This document shows positions 34,178 through 44,005 of a stretch of DNA of 44,750 nucleotides, one piece after another. The notes under the pieces were generated by a model that did no database searches, had not been told where the DNA came from, and saw nothing but the letters and a program-made list of their open reading frames with translations. Location of the stretch: positions 1-44,750 of the forward strand of contig WFNR01000043.1 in the NCBI GenBank assembly GCA_015488485.1, written 5' to 3'. Numbering within the stretch: the first letter of the stretch is position 1; every line of letters begins with the position of its first letter. The stretch comes from Cyclobacteriaceae bacterium (GTDB lineage Bacteria > Bacteroidota > Bacteroidia > Cytophagales > Cyclobacteriaceae). The translations under genes were made by a program, and so were the position numbers.

Positions 34178-37100
34178 ATGTTGTTTAAAAGATTCATAAT
34201 CCTCAGCCTCTTACTTGGTCTGACCTACAAGCCTTTGGCACAAACTGCCGGAGACCTGATGTTTGTAGGATATAATGCGGACGGCAACGATGGCTTTGCC
34301 TTTGTTACCTTAATCGACTTGGCCGATAACACCACCATACATTTTAGCGACAACGAATGGAACGGCCTCCCCATTGGTAGCGGTGGCGCTTTCAACAATA
34401 CCAGCGAGGGAGAGATGACCTGGATTAATAATACCGGCAGTACGATCACTGCCGGTACGGTTATCACCATTACCGGGGCCAGTACTACCGCAGTGGCCAG
34501 TACCGGCAGCATTAGTGGCAATATCAATTTAAATGCCTTTAATGAGGTACTTTATATGTTTCTTGGCCCCGACAATGTAACCCCCACCGCTTTTATCAGC
34601 GCCATCAGCAATGACGGTTTTAGCAGTACTAAAGGCACCCTGACCAATACCGGTCTCACCCAAGGCGTCAACGCCCTGGCGATAACCGGTGATGAAGACA
34701 TTATGATTTATACCAACAATAACAACTGCAACGGCACTGTAGCAGAATGTGCCGCCCTGCTGGCCACACCTGCCAACTGGGCCACCCAGGATGGAGGTGG
34801 CGATCAGGATGCCGATGGCACCTATCCGGATTATCCTGCCGACCTGTGCGATGTGGCCGGCACCCTCTTTTATCCCAGCCAATATTACTATTCGCTGGCC
34901 AGTGGCAACTGGGACGACAACAACTCCTGGAGCCTTACCTCAGACGGGAGCAGCGGCCCTTTACCGGCCGGTGAATATCCCAGGCGTACCGATAATGTGG
35001 TAATCCGCAACGGCCACACCATTACGGTAAATGCTGCGGACGATAACAAGTCTTGCGGGGTATCTCCCGATGGCCTAAACCGGGCCAATGTGGGCCCCTT
35101 TGCCTCTTCCGGAGTGAGGATGTTTTATCATACCGGCAACATAATTATTGATGCCGGTGGCACACTCTCCATCACTACCCGCTCGATGTACGAAGGCTAC
35201 ACCTATGTAAACGGCACCATGGTCAGTACGGCTGATATTATAAACCTGGGAATTCTGGAAGTGACATCTACTGCCACCTTTTCTTCGGATGACGACCTGA
35301 TCCTGACCGGCTACAGCAATACTACCCTCGACAACACCAGCACAACAGATGACGACCTTTACCTTGACTGGACCGATGCCCTGCTCTGTGGTACAGGGGT
35401 GCTCAATATCGGTGCCGATGCCGGCAACCCACTTAACCCAACCATTCAATATCTAAATGGCGCTACGGAGGCGCAAATATGTGCATCGCTAACCATTACC
35501 TGTAGTGTAAATTGTGGTGGGTTTGTAGCCCCAAGTTCACCCGGAGCATTTACCATCTATTGGGATGGACCAGGTGGCGTAGGCAATAACCTGAATATCG
35601 GTCTTTGGCTCAAAGCCGATGATCTGTCGGGCTCGGATGGCAGCGCTATAGCTACCTGGCCAGACGCCTCGGGCAACGGCAATGACGCCACCCAGGCAAC
35701 TGCCGGTCGTCAGCCACTATACTTTAGCACCAGCAGCCTTAATAATATGCCGGCAGTACGTTTTGACGGAGTTGATGACCAGATGATTGTAGCCGATGCT
35801 GATATTCTGGATAATTCAAGCGGCCTCTCATTGTTTACCGCCATCAGGCCGGCCAACCTCGATGGCAACCCACGTGGTATACTGGGGAAGAGGTTGAATT
35901 TTACCAATACCTCAGAGTACTCTTATACCTGGTTTTTTTATACCTCCAATGCTTTGTATGCAGATATTGTAACCAGCAACGACCGTTTTAACACAGGGGC
36001 AACCACCTACTCCAGTGCCACCAATTATCTGTTAAACTTGATCTTTGATGGGTCGTTGGCCTCGGCAGTGCGGAGCAATATCTACGATGCCGAAAACAAT
36101 GTTGTTACCGCTTCCGAAACATCCACTTCACTGATTAACGGCAACACCGGACTAACGCTGGGGGCGCTAAATGCCGATTACGGCACCTATCTGGGGGCCG
36201 ATTACGGGGAAGTTATCCACTTCAATCTGGCCGTTAATAGCGCTCAACGTATCCTTATCAACAACTACCTTTCTGCTAAATACAATATCACCTTGGCAGC
36301 CAATGACGTGTACAAGATGGACGACCCCGCCAATGGCAATTACGACTACGAGGTAGCGGGTATCGGCCAGGCAAGCGATGGCAGCGCCCACCGCGATGGC
36401 AAAGGGCCGGGTATAGTGCGCATGAACCTGGCGGATGACCTGGATAATAATGAATTTTTGATGTGGGGGCATGACAACACCAGCCTGTCGGCCGACAATA
36501 CCACTGATGTGGATGGCACTGTGATAGAAGCACGTTTGGACAGGGTGTGGCGGGTTAGCATCAATGACGATACCGGTACCCCCGTAAGTGTGGGGTCGGT
36601 ACGGGTAATTTTTGATGTGTCGAATCTGCCGCCAGGAATCGTGGGCTCGGACCTGCGGTTGTTGATTACACGAAATGACGCTTTTTTTGCCGACAATGAC
36701 GTAACCCCGCAAGCCGGTTCGTATAATGTGGATAACCGTACCATAACTTTTTCAAATGTTACTTTTGTTGATGGTGACTATTTTACCCTGGGCACCATCG
36801 ACAACACCAACAGCCCCTTGCCTATTACTCTTGCTGTATTTAACGCCCGGCAGGCAAATGGTAAGACCTTGCTTACCTGGACTACTGCTTCGGAAGAAAA
36901 TAATGATTTTTTCACCATTGAACGCTCCGATGGCAGAGGTGAGTGGCAGGAATTAGGCAAAGTAAAAGGAGCTGGTAACAGCAGTACGGAAATTTCCTAT
37001 AGCTTTACCGACAATATTCCCTTGCTTGGATACAACTACTACCGCCTCAAACAAACCGACTTTGACGGCACCTCCACCTATTCCGATATTCGTCTGGTCT

Positions 37101-37345
37101 ATTTCGATGAATTGGAACTGGTCAGCGTATTTCCCAATCCATTTACCGAGCGGGTCTTTCTGCAAAATTTAAAATATGACCGGATTTTTGTTTATGATAT
37201 CCAAGGCCGCCAACAAGCCGTTAATATCATCCCCGACAAGAATTTGGTAAAACTGGAGATGCATAACCTAAAACCGGGTGTTTATCTGATCAGGGTGGTG
37301 CATAACAACCGAGCTCATACCTATCGGGTAATAAAGCAGTATTAA
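34178..37345 (+). CDS. Large multidomain T9SS-sorted surface protein
   Basis: 1055 residues. Signal peptide (about 1-21, ending PLAQ). Domains in order: a beta domain (about 23-190, LMFVGYNADGNDGFAFVTLIDL), a module starting YYSLASGNWDDNNSWS (about 234), and a LamG/concanavalin-like region (about 475-700, GLWLKADDLSG, ATWPDASGNGNDATQ, VRFDGVDDQMIV). A domain with YEVAGIGQASDGS, EFLMWGHDN and RLDRVWRV follows (about 715-860), then LPITLAVFNARQ with YYRLKQTDFDG, and a type A T9SS sorting domain (VFPNPFTERVFL...LKPGVYLIRV). This predicts a secreted, surface-attached protein, perhaps carbohydrate-binding through the LamG-like part. No catalytic motif is evident. Its last third parallels the protein at 1-2880. 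Confidence 0.92.
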   Translation: MLFKRFIILSLLLGLTYKPLAQTAGDLMFVGYNADGNDGFAFVTLIDLADNTTIHFSDNEWNGLPIGSGGAFNNTSEGEMTWINNTGSTITAGTVITITGASTTAVASTGSISGNINLNAFNEVLYMFLGPDNVTPTAFISAISNDGFSSTKGTLTNTGLTQGVNALAITGDEDIMIYTNNNNCNGTVAECAALLATPANWATQDGGGDQDADGTYPDYPADLCDVAGTLFYPSQYYYSLASGNWDDNNSWSLTSDGSSGPLPAGEYPRRTDNVVIRNGHTITVNAADDNKSCGVSPDGLNRANVGPFASSGVRMFYHTGNIIIDAGGTLSITTRSMYEGYTYVNGTMVSTADIINLGILEVTSTATFSSDDDLILTGYSNTTLDNTSTTDDDLYLDWTDALLCGTGVLNIGADAGNPLNPTIQYLNGATEAQICASLTITCSVNCGGFVAPSSPGAFTIYWDGPGGVGNNLNIGLWLKADDLSGSDGSAIATWPDASGNGNDATQATAGRQPLYFSTSSLNNMPAVRFDGVDDQMIVADADILDNSSGLSLFTAIRPANLDGNPRGILGKRLNFTNTSEYSYTWFFYTSNALYADIVTSNDRFNTGATTYSSATNYLLNLIFDGSLASAVRSNIYDAENNVVTASETSTSLINGNTGLTLGALNADYGTYLGADYGEVIHFNLAVNSAQRILINNYLSAKYNITLAANDVYKMDDPANGNYDYEVAGIGQASDGSAHRDGKGPGIVRMNLADDLDNNEFLMWGHDNTSLSADNTTDVDGTVIEARLDRVWRVSINDDTGTPVSVGSVRVIFDVSNLPPGIVGSDLRLLITRNDAFFADNDVTPQAGSYNVDNRTITFSNVTFVDGDYFTLGTIDNTNSPLPITLAVFNARQANGKTLLTWTTASEENNDFFTIERSDGRGEWQELGKVKGAGNSSTEISYSFTDNIPLLGYNYYRLKQTDFDGTSTYSDIRLVYFDELELVSVFPNPFTERVFLQNLKYDRIFVYDIQGRQQAVNIIPDKNLVKLEMHNLKPGVYLIRVVHNNRAHTYRVIKQY

Positions 37346-37369
37346 GGCCTTTTTTGGGTAATATTATAC

Positions 37370-37405
37370 AAAAAAAAGGCCGCCCCCAATTGGGGACGAC
37401 CTTTT
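37370..37405 (-). terminator. Intrinsic terminator of clpB (probably bidirectional)
   Basis: Minus strand: AAAAGGTCGTCCCC pairs with GGGGGCGGCCTTTT through two G-U pairs around an AATT loop, ending in eight T. On the plus strand the same stem ends in four T and could also end the T9SS gene at 37345. Confidence 0.8.
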
Positions 37406-37424
37406 AACCATACACAGGAAGTGC

Positions 37425-40085
37425 TTACTGCACATCTTCTATATCTTCCACATCCTCAACTTCCACTTCTTCCACCTCTTCCGGGGCGGCTTCCACTTTA
37501 AACTGGATGTGGTTGCCATCGAAATCGATCAGCACATGGTCTCCGGCAGTCACCTTACCGGCTATAATCTCTTTCGAGAGCTCGTTGAGTATTTCACGCT
37601 GCATAACCCGCTTCAACGGCCGGGCTCCGAAAGTCGGATCGTAGCCTACTTCGGCCAGGTGCTCCAGGGCAGCCTCGCTGATATCGATGGTGATACCGCT
37701 TTGCTCTACCCGCTTGCGAATCAGGTTGAACTGGATGTTGACAATCTTGCGCAGGTCTTCTTTGCTAAGCGGCCTGAACATGATGATCTCATCCACCCTG
37801 TTGAGGAACTCGGGACGTACCGATTTCTTCAGAATCTCGAATACCTCTTCACGGGTCTTCTCTACCACCTCTTCTACATCCTGACCCTCCTTGAGGTTGT
37901 CGAAACGCTCCTGGATAAGCGTTGACCCGATGTTGGTGGTCATGATGATAATGGTATTTTTGAAGTTGGCCACCCGACCTTTGTTGTCGGTAAGCCTACC
38001 GTCATCCAGCACCTGCAGCAGGATGTTAAACACATCCGGGTGAGCCTTCTCAATCTCATCGAGCAGGATTACCGAGTAGGGCTTTCTGCGCACTGCTTCG
38101 GTAAGCTGGCCACCTTCGTCATAGCCCACATAGCCCGGAGGCGCACCTATCAGCCTGCTCACGGCATGGCGCTCCTGGTATTCCGACATATCAATACGCA
38201 CCATGGCGTGCTCGTCATTAAACAGGTACTCAGCCAGCGCCTTCGAGAGCTCGGTTTTACCTACCCCGGTAGTACCCAGGAAGATAAACGAGCCTATCGG
38301 TCTGCGCGGATCCTGCAAGCCGGCCCGGCTACGCCTTACGGCATCGGCCAGCACCTGAATGGCCTCTTCCTGTCCGGCCACGCGCTTGCTCAGCTCTTCT
38401 TCCAGGTGCAATAGCTTCTCTTTATCGCTTTGCAGCATCTTCGATACCGGTATGCCGGTCCATTTGGCTACCACTTCGGCAATATCTTCGCTGTCCACCT
38501 CTTCCTTGAGCAGCGTGCTGTCGCCTTCCTGCATCTCCTTGAGTTGGGTTTGCAGGTCGGCCAGTTGCTTCTCAGCCTCGATAAGCTTGCCGTAGCGTAT
38601 CTCGGCTACTTTGCCCAGATCACCGGCCCGCTCGGCCTGCTCGGCTTCAATCTTCAGGCGCTCAATCTCTTCTTTTTTATGCTGAATACCCTGGATGATA
38701 TTCTTTTCATTCTCCCACTTGGCTTTGAGCTTGTTGCGCTCATCTACCAGTTCGGCTATTACTTTGTTGAGCTTCTCCTCTTTCTTTTTATCCTTTTCAC
38801 GCCTGATGGCCTCGCGCTCAATCTCCAGTTGCATAATCTTACGCTCCAGCTCATCGAGTTCCTCGGGCATGGAGTCAATTTCGATACGCAGCTTGGAGGC
38901 CGCTTCGTCCATCAGGTCAATAGCCTTGTCGGGCAGGAAGCGGTCACTGATATAGCGGTGCGACAGTTCTACGGCTGCAATCACGGCATCGTCCTTGATG
39001 CGTACACCGTGGTGCAGTTCGTACTTGTCTTTAATACCGCGCAGAATCGAGATAGCATCTTCTACCGAAGGCTCATCTACGATTACCATCTGGAACCTGC
39101 GTTCCAGCGCCTTGTCTTTTTCGATATGCTTCTGATACTCGTTGAGTGTGGTAGCGCCAATGGCATGCAGTTCACCACGCGCCAGGGCGGGTTTCAGCAG
39201 GTTGGCGGCATCCATAGCGCCTTCGCCACCACCGGCCCCGATCAGGGTGTGTATCTCATCGATAAACAGGATGATCTCACCATCCGAATCGGTAACCTCT
39301 TTGATAACCGCCTTGAGGCGCTCTTCAAATTCACCCTTGTATTTGGCACCGGCTACCAGCAAGCCCATATCAAGCGAGATGATGGTCTTCGACTTGATAT
39401 TTTCCGGCACGTCACCATCCACAATACGCTGGGCCAGGCCTTCCACAATAGCCGTTTTACCCACACCCGGTTCTCCGATCAGAATCGGGTTGTTTTTGGT
39501 TCTACGCGAGAGTATCTGCAGCACGCGCCTGATCTCCTCATCACGGCCGATAACCGGGTCTATCTTACCCTCTTTGGCCAGTTGGTTGAGGTTTTTTGAA
39601 TAGCGCTCCAGCGAGCGATACTTACCCTCGGCATTGGGGTCGGTAACCTTGCCACCACCGCGCAGTTCCTGAATAGCGGCAATCAGCGCCTGACGCTCGA
39701 AGCCCATATCCTTCATCAGGGTGGCTACCTTATCGCTACCGGCCAGCAAGCCGAGCAGCATATGCTCGATGGCAATATACTCATCGCCAAACTGCTTGAG
39801 CTGCTTCTCAGCTTCCTGCAGCACCTTGTTGGCGTTGTTCGATAAGTAGGGTGAACCACCCGATACCTTCGGGTAGCTGTTGATGATTTCATCCAGCTTA
39901 CTGGTAAGCAAGTTGGTATTGATGTTGAGTTTCTTTAAAATAAAAGAAACCACATTTTCATCAGCCCCCAACAGGGCCTTGAGGATGTGCCCGGGCTCAA
40001 TAGCCTGCTGACCCGATGCGGTCGCAAGGTCTATGGCCTTTTGCAACACCTCCTGTGATTTTATGGTGTATTTGTCAAAATTCAT
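37425..40085 (-). CDS. clpB: ATP-dependent disaggregase ClpB
   Basis: Hexameric AAA+ chaperone that pulls proteins out of aggregates together with DnaK. 886 residues: N-terminal Clp repeats (about 1-145), first AAA domain with Walker A GEPGVGKT (204-211), the long coiled-coil middle domain (about 400-530) that separates ClpB from ClpA/ClpC, and the second AAA domain with GTTGVGKT (about 605). It ends with a tail of about 20 mostly acidic residues ([17 protein letters not shown]). A strong Shine-Dalgarno sequence precedes it. I found no classical heat-shock promoter or HrcA/CIRCE element upstream. Confidence 0.98.
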   Translation of the reverse strand: MNFDKYTIKSQEVLQKAIDLATASGQQAIEPGHILKALLGADENVVSFILKKLNINTNLLTSKLDEIINSYPKVSGGSPYLSNNANKVLQEAEKQLKQFGDEYIAIEHMLLGLLAGSDKVATLMKDMGFERQALIAAIQELRGGGKVTDPNAEGKYRSLERYSKNLNQLAKEGKIDPVIGRDEEIRRVLQILSRRTKNNPILIGEPGVGKTAIVEGLAQRIVDGDVPENIKSKTIISLDMGLLVAGAKYKGEFEERLKAVIKEVTDSDGEIILFIDEIHTLIGAGGGEGAMDAANLLKPALARGELHAIGATTLNEYQKHIEKDKALERRFQMVIVDEPSVEDAISILRGIKDKYELHHGVRIKDDAVIAAVELSHRYISDRFLPDKAIDLMDEAASKLRIEIDSMPEELDELERKIMQLEIEREAIRREKDKKKEEKLNKVIAELVDERNKLKAKWENEKNIIQGIQHKKEEIERLKIEAEQAERAGDLGKVAEIRYGKLIEAEKQLADLQTQLKEMQEGDSTLLKEEVDSEDIAEVVAKWTGIPVSKMLQSDKEKLLHLEEELSKRVAGQEEAIQVLADAVRRSRAGLQDPRRPIGSFIFLGTTGVGKTELSKALAEYLFNDEHAMVRIDMSEYQERHAVSRLIGAPPGYVGYDEGGQLTEAVRRKPYSVILLDEIEKAHPDVFNILLQVLDDGRLTDNKGRVANFKNTIIIMTTNIGSTLIQERFDNLKEGQDVEEVVEKTREEVFEILKKSVRPEFLNRVDEIIMFRPLSKEDLRKIVNIQFNLIRKRVEQSGITIDISEAALEHLAEVGYDPTFGARPLKRVMQREILNELSKEIIAGKVTAGDHVLIDFDGNHIQFKVEAAPEEVEEVEVEDVEDIEDVQ

Positions 40086-40092
40086 ATTTTGT

Positions 40093-40100
40093 CCTCCTTT
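40093..40100 (-). promoter_or_regulatory. Strong Shine-Dalgarno site of clpB
   Basis: AAAGGAGG on the minus strand, seven bases before the ATG at 40085. Stronger than at other genes here, where such sites are mostly absent, as usual in Bacteroidota. It suggests clpB is translated with extra anti-SD pairing. Confidence 0.6.
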
Positions 40101-40252
40101 CGCTTTTTTATTTTCCCCTTTGTATTATCAAAAACTTTACCCTACTTAAAAAGCGGAAGTTTTGGCATATTTTTAAGTAATACGTTAGTAATTACCGACA
40201 ATTTGGCATAGAAAATAGTATTTTTCTTAGGGGTAAAACCCGCGGTAACACT

Positions 40253-41398
40253 TTAAACAGGCATGCGGATATGCTCAAGCCAGCGCGCCAGGAAGCAATC
40301 GGTAAGCCGGTAGGCTGTGGTGTCAGAAGTAACTTCACGATAGAGCATCTCTTTCTCTTCCAGGGCCTGCAGCGACCTCTTGACCGAAGCAGGACTACCC
40401 AAACCATATTGGCGCAAGAAGCTGCCGGCAGTCGGCTGGGTTACTGTGTGCTCGCTGGCAATCGCCCACAACAAGCGCCACTGACCTTTGGTAAGCAGAT
40501 TGCGGTATTGCAGGTAGGTATCTTCGTACTCAAGCAGCAAGCCATAGCAAGCCTGCCGGACATCGGCCAGGTTTATTTCGCTTAGTGGCAATGAGAAAAG
40601 CCGGTTACAAACCGCCTGGGTATAATATGTATGGCGGCAAGTCCAGTCCAGCACAAATTCTACCGCCTCATCTCTGATCTGCCGCTCGTGTTTACTAAAC
40701 ATTTTTTTTATAAAGGTGCTATAGGCTTTATCCGGTATGGGGCCCAGGTGCAATGGGCTGGTGCTGGCAAAAAATGGCCGTCTGGCACTGCTGAACATCT
40801 GCTGCAGCACATGCCTGCGGCTGCCACTGAAAATAAAACGCAGGTTGCCGAGCGGTTGAATCAGGGTACGCAACAGAGCTTCCACATTTTTCTCCGGGTA
40901 GCTGACAATCTGCTGAAACTCATCCAGGGCCACTACCACCGGTTTGGGTTGCTCATTCAGAAAAAAAAGCAAATCACGCAGCGAGTACTCTTGCTGCTGC
41001 GGCCGGTTGAAGGTAAGGCTGACTTCCGGTGCCCCGGTGAGCATATCGTACGAGATCACCGGATTGAAGCCTTTTAGTAAATTGAGGAATTTTTTTCCCA
41101 GGCTCTGTTTTTCGGGAAAAACCTGCAGGATAGCCCCGGCCAGCAGATTAACCAACTCCTGCAGCGATTGTGAGGCGTACAAATCGACATAGATACAGGT
41201 AAATTCCTTTTTACGATTTAAGCGGTAAAACAAGTGCTGGATAAGCCCGGTTTTACCCATCCGCCTGATTGACAACAGAGTAACATCCTGCCCGTGGCGC
41301 ATGTGACGCTCCAGCAAGGCGGTTTCTTCCTGCCGGTCGCAAAAATATCCCGGCCCGGCATACCCCTTCAGCAAAAACGGGTTCTCCACTTTGCCCAT
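40253..41398 (-). CDS. AAA ATPase with C-terminal winged-helix-like region
   Basis: 381 residues. The N-terminus NPFLLKGYAGPGYFCDRQEETALL and Walker A SIRRMGKTGL place it in the abundant Bacteroidota group of STAND/MNS-like (archaeal-ATPase type) proteins. Walker B is VVALDEFQQI and a sensor-like arginine region is FIFSGSRRHVL. The last ~100 residues (GQWRLLWAIASEHTVTQPTAG, SVKRSLQALEEKEMLYRE) look like a winged helix-turn-helix. The biological role of this family is poorly known. It stands between pepP and clpB on the same strand, with its own promoter and an operator-like repeat directly before the start. Confidence 0.85.
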   Translation of the reverse strand: MGKVENPFLLKGYAGPGYFCDRQEETALLERHMRHGQDVTLLSIRRMGKTGLIQHLFYRLNRKKEFTCIYVDLYASQSLQELVNLLAGAILQVFPEKQSLGKKFLNLLKGFNPVISYDMLTGAPEVSLTFNRPQQQEYSLRDLLFFLNEQPKPVVVALDEFQQIVSYPEKNVEALLRTLIQPLGNLRFIFSGSRRHVLQQMFSSARRPFFASTSPLHLGPIPDKAYSTFIKKMFSKHERQIRDEAVEFVLDWTCRHTYYTQAVCNRLFSLPLSEINLADVRQACYGLLLEYEDTYLQYRNLLTKGQWRLLWAIASEHTVTQPTAGSFLRQYGLGSPASVKRSLQALEEKEMLYREVTSDTTAYRLTDCFLARWLEHIRMPV

Positions 41399-41402
41399 AC
41401 CC

Positions 41403-41432
41403 CAAATCTATTAAACATTTTGCGTTTAACAA
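41403..41432 (-). promoter_or_regulatory. Promoter of the AAA ATPase gene, near-leaderless
   Basis: Minus strand: TTG (41430-41432), 19 bases, TAGATTTG (41403-41410), full consensus. Only four bases separate it from the ATG at 41398, so the mRNA should start at or beside the start codon. Confidence 0.7.
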
Positions 41433-41451
41433 AATGTATTTAACAAAATGT
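41411..41451 (-). promoter_or_regulatory. Operator-like repeat over the AAA ATPase promoter
   Basis: TTTAACAAAATGT occurs twice in direct orientation (41425-41437, 41439-41451; 14-bp period), and an inverted partner ACATTTTG lies at 41415-41422. The copy at 41425 contains the -33 TTG of the promoter, so a bound protein would block or modulate RNA polymerase. Confidence 0.6.
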
Positions 41452-41487
41452 TAAAAATAAATAGCCTATATGAGTAAAAAAGGATGG

Positions 41488-42777
41488 TTAACTGTTCATT
41501 ATTTCTTCTATTTCATCGGCTTCGATGGGGATATTCTTCATCAAATTGAGATGACCGTGCTTTTGAATGACGATATTGTCTTCCAGGCGGATACCCAGGT
41601 TTTCTTCACGGATATAGATACCCGGCTCTACGGTAAAGACCATACCTTCTTTGATAGGCTGGTAAAAATTACCCACATCGTGCACATCCAGGCCGAGAAA
41701 ATGCGAGGTGCCGTGCATAAAGTATTTTTTATAAGCCGGATTTTCCGGGTCCTGGTTTTTGATATCGGTTTTGTCAAGCAGGCCAAGACCGAGCAATTCG
41801 CTCTCCATCACCTTGCCTACCTCCTTGTTATACTCATGCAGGATTACCCCGGGGCGCAGCATGTTGGTGGCCTCGTTCTTTACCCGCAGCACGGCATTGT
41901 ATACTGCCTTTTGGCGGTCGGTAAAGCGGCCGTTTACCGGTATGGCGCGGGTCATATCGGCATTGTAGTTGCCGTACTCAGCCCCCACATCCAGCAGCAG
42001 CACATCACCGTCCTGGCAAGGTTTGTCGTTATCTACATAATGCAGCACACAGGCGCTGAAGCCGCTGGCAATGATAGGCGCGTAAGCAAAGCCGCGCGAA
42101 CCCTGGCGGATAAACTCATGGATAAATTCGGCTTCCACTTCATATTCCATCACTCCGGGTTGCAGAAAGCTAAGCACCCGTCTGAAACCGGCTTCGGTAA
42201 TATCGCAGGCCTTTTGCATCATGGTCAGCTCCACTTCACTTTTTATGGCGCGCAACTGGTGCATAATAGGCGCCAGGCGCCCGTACTGATGCTGCGGATA
42301 TTTGCCATGACACCATTTGCTGAAGCGATCGTCACGGGTCTCTACGGTCAGCACCGCCCGGGTGTGCTCGTTGCTGTTCAGGTAAATGGTATCGGCCTCC
42401 ACCGCTATGGTATTGAATACCCGCTCAAACTCGGTATTCCACATGATGGTTTTTATGCCACTGATGGCACGGGCTTCTTCTTTGGTAAACTTGTGGCCCT
42501 CCCAGATGGCAATCAGCTCACTGGTTTCTTTCAGAAACAATACCTCCCGCAGGCTTTCATCGGGGTGGTCGGGCATGATAACCAAGGTGGTGTCTTCCTG
42601 GTCGATGCCGCACATATAGAGCAGGTCGTTGTTTTGCCGGAAAGGCATGGTGCCATCGGCATTGGTAGGCATAATATCGTTGGAGTTAAACACCGCTACA
42701 CTGCGTGCCGGCAGCTGCTTGCGGAGATTGGCCCTGTTTTGTATATACAAATCGGCCGGAGGGATGTTGTATCGCAT
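41488..42777 (-). CDS. pepP: Xaa-Pro aminopeptidase (aminopeptidase P)
   Basis: Dimanganese peptidase removing N-terminal residues before proline. 429 residues from the ATG at 42777 (MRYNIPPADLY). The frame is open 17 codons further to 42828, but that part is not conserved. An N-terminal creatinase-like domain (about 1-165) is followed by the pita-bread catalytic domain with metal ligands in LLLDVGAEYGNYNADMTR (two Asp), HGTSHFLGLDVHD (His), VFTVEPGIY (Glu) and GIRLEDNIVI (Glu). Divergent from rlmN. Confidence 0.95.
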   Translation of the reverse strand: MRYNIPPADLYIQNRANLRKQLPARSVAVFNSNDIMPTNADGTMPFRQNNDLLYMCGIDQEDTTLVIMPDHPDESLREVLFLKETSELIAIWEGHKFTKEEARAISGIKTIMWNTEFERVFNTIAVEADTIYLNSNEHTRAVLTVETRDDRFSKWCHGKYPQHQYGRLAPIMHQLRAIKSEVELTMMQKACDITEAGFRRVLSFLQPGVMEYEVEAEFIHEFIRQGSRGFAYAPIIASGFSACVLHYVDNDKPCQDGDVLLLDVGAEYGNYNADMTRAIPVNGRFTDRQKAVYNAVLRVKNEATNMLRPGVILHEYNKEVGKVMESELLGLGLLDKTDIKNQDPENPAYKKYFMHGTSHFLGLDVHDVGNFYQPIKEGMVFTVEPGIYIREENLGIRLEDNIVIQKHGHLNLMKNIPIEADEIEEIMNS

Positions 42778-42806
42778 GGTAAAAGTGGTTAATGACTTAT
42801 GGTCAA

Positions 42807-42814
42807 CAAATTTA
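42807..42814 (-). promoter_or_regulatory. Candidate -7 element for pepP
   Basis: TAAATTTG on the minus strand, 29 bases before the pepP ATG. It matches TAnnTTTG, but no TTG lies at the expected distance upstream, so support is partial. Confidence 0.35.
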
Positions 42815-42889
42815 CACTTTACCGGCATTCCTGCCGCCCTAAATAAAGGCTATTTCATGCCGCTTACGGAAATATTGACCGCCAGCGGC

Positions 42890-42897
42890 TACCTTTG
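42890..42897 (+). promoter_or_regulatory. -7 element of rlmN, near-leaderless
   Basis: TACCTTTG ends four bases before the ATG at 42902. The octamer is identical to the comB element. No TTG sits at 17-23 bases; a TTA at 42864-42866 (23-base spacing) is the nearest -33 candidate. Confidence 0.5.
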
Positions 42898-42901
42898 CAA
42901 C

Positions 42902-43945
42902 ATGAATAGTCGGCAGGCCGATATCAGACAATTTTCTTTGGAAGAACTCCGGGAGCTTTTCCGCCAGCAGGGCGAGCCGCCTTTTCGCGGCAACCAGGTG
43001 TACGAGTGGTTGTGGAGCAAAGCCGCCACCGATTTTGCCGTGATGAGCAATCTGGGGCAAAAAACCCGCCAATGGCTGGCTACTCATTATGCCATCAACC
43101 CGGTACAGATCGACCAGCAGCAGCGCAGTGCTGACGATACGGTAAAGTTCGGCTTCCGCCTGCATGACGGCCATCTGGTAGAGGGGGTGCTCATCCCCAC
43201 TCCCAGGCGCCTGACTGCCTGTATCTCTTCGCAGGTAGGCTGCTCGTTGAGCTGTGCCTTTTGTGCTACCGGCCGCCTGCCGCGCCTGCGCAACCTGACG
43301 GCAGCCGAAATCTACGACCAGGTGGTGCTGATCAACCGGCAGGCCGAAGTATTGTACGGCAAATCGCTGACCAATATCGTGTATATGGGTATGGGAGAGC
43401 CGCTGCTTAACTACCGGGAAGTGCTACGCTCTGTCGAACTCATTACCGGGGAGCCGGGGTTGGGTATGGCCGCCAGGCGCATCACCGTATCCACGGCCGG
43501 CATCGCCAAAATGATCCGCCAACTGGGTGATGACCGGGTGCGCTTTAACCTGGCGCTAAGCCTGCATGCCGCCAATGATGTCAAGCGCAGCGAGATGATG
43601 GCCATCAACGACACCAATTCGCTTGCCGAGCTTAGAGAGGCGCTTAAATACTATTTTGCGCGCACCAAAAATCCGGTAACCTATGAATACATCCTCTTCG
43701 ATGGCTTTAACGACAGCCTGACCGATGCTGAAGAACTGTACCGCTTTACCCGCCATGTGCCCTGCAAAGTGAATATTATTGAATATAATCCGGTAGCCGG
43801 CACCCCATTCAGCAAAGCAGCAGCCGAACGCCTGGAGCGCTTTGCCGGTTACCTGGAAGATAAAGGCGTAACAGTGAAGGTGCGCAGAAGCCGCGGCCAG
43901 GATATAGATGCTGCCTGCGGTCAGCTGGCCGGCAAAAACGGCTAA
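42902..43945 (+). CDS. rlmN: Dual-specificity 23S rRNA A2503 / tRNA A37 C2-methyltransferase RlmN
   Basis: Radical-SAM enzyme that methylates C2 of A2503 in 23S rRNA and of A37 in some tRNAs. 347 residues. Seen: FSLEELRELFRQQGEPPFRGNQVYEWLW at the N-terminus, [4Fe-4S]-binding Cys 114/118/121 (CSLSCAFC), NIVYMGMGEPLLNY, RRITVSTAGI, NLALSLHAAND, and the C-terminal Cys at about 339 (DIDAACGQL), the residue that carries the transient methyl group. The frame is open back to 42629, but conservation begins at the ATG at 42902, right after a promoter element. Confidence 0.96.
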   Translation: MNSRQADIRQFSLEELRELFRQQGEPPFRGNQVYEWLWSKAATDFAVMSNLGQKTRQWLATHYAINPVQIDQQQRSADDTVKFGFRLHDGHLVEGVLIPTPRRLTACISSQVGCSLSCAFCATGRLPRLRNLTAAEIYDQVVLINRQAEVLYGKSLTNIVYMGMGEPLLNYREVLRSVELITGEPGLGMAARRITVSTAGIAKMIRQLGDDRVRFNLALSLHAANDVKRSEMMAINDTNSLAELREALKYYFARTKNPVTYEYILFDGFNDSLTDAEELYRFTRHVPCKVNIIEYNPVAGTPFSKAAAERLERFAGYLEDKGVTVKVRRSRGQDIDAACGQLAGKNG

Positions 43946-44005
43946 TCAGAAGTTGCTTTTTTGCCAGCACAAATCTTATTATCTTGCCGGCCAGGCTCAA
44001 CCCCT

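Noticed and set aside
38430..39599. 389-codon plus-strand frame opposite clpB
   Set aside because: Antisense shadow of ClpB; no domain and no start context.
40160..40215. Sigma-54 promoter (TGGCA element) before clpB
   Set aside because: TTTGGCA is present, but no GC dinucleotide of the -12 element lies at the required distance in either copy.
41470..42792. 440-codon plus-strand frame opposite pepP
   Set aside because: Aminopeptidase P motifs with all metal ligands are on the minus strand; the plus frame has only reflected composition.
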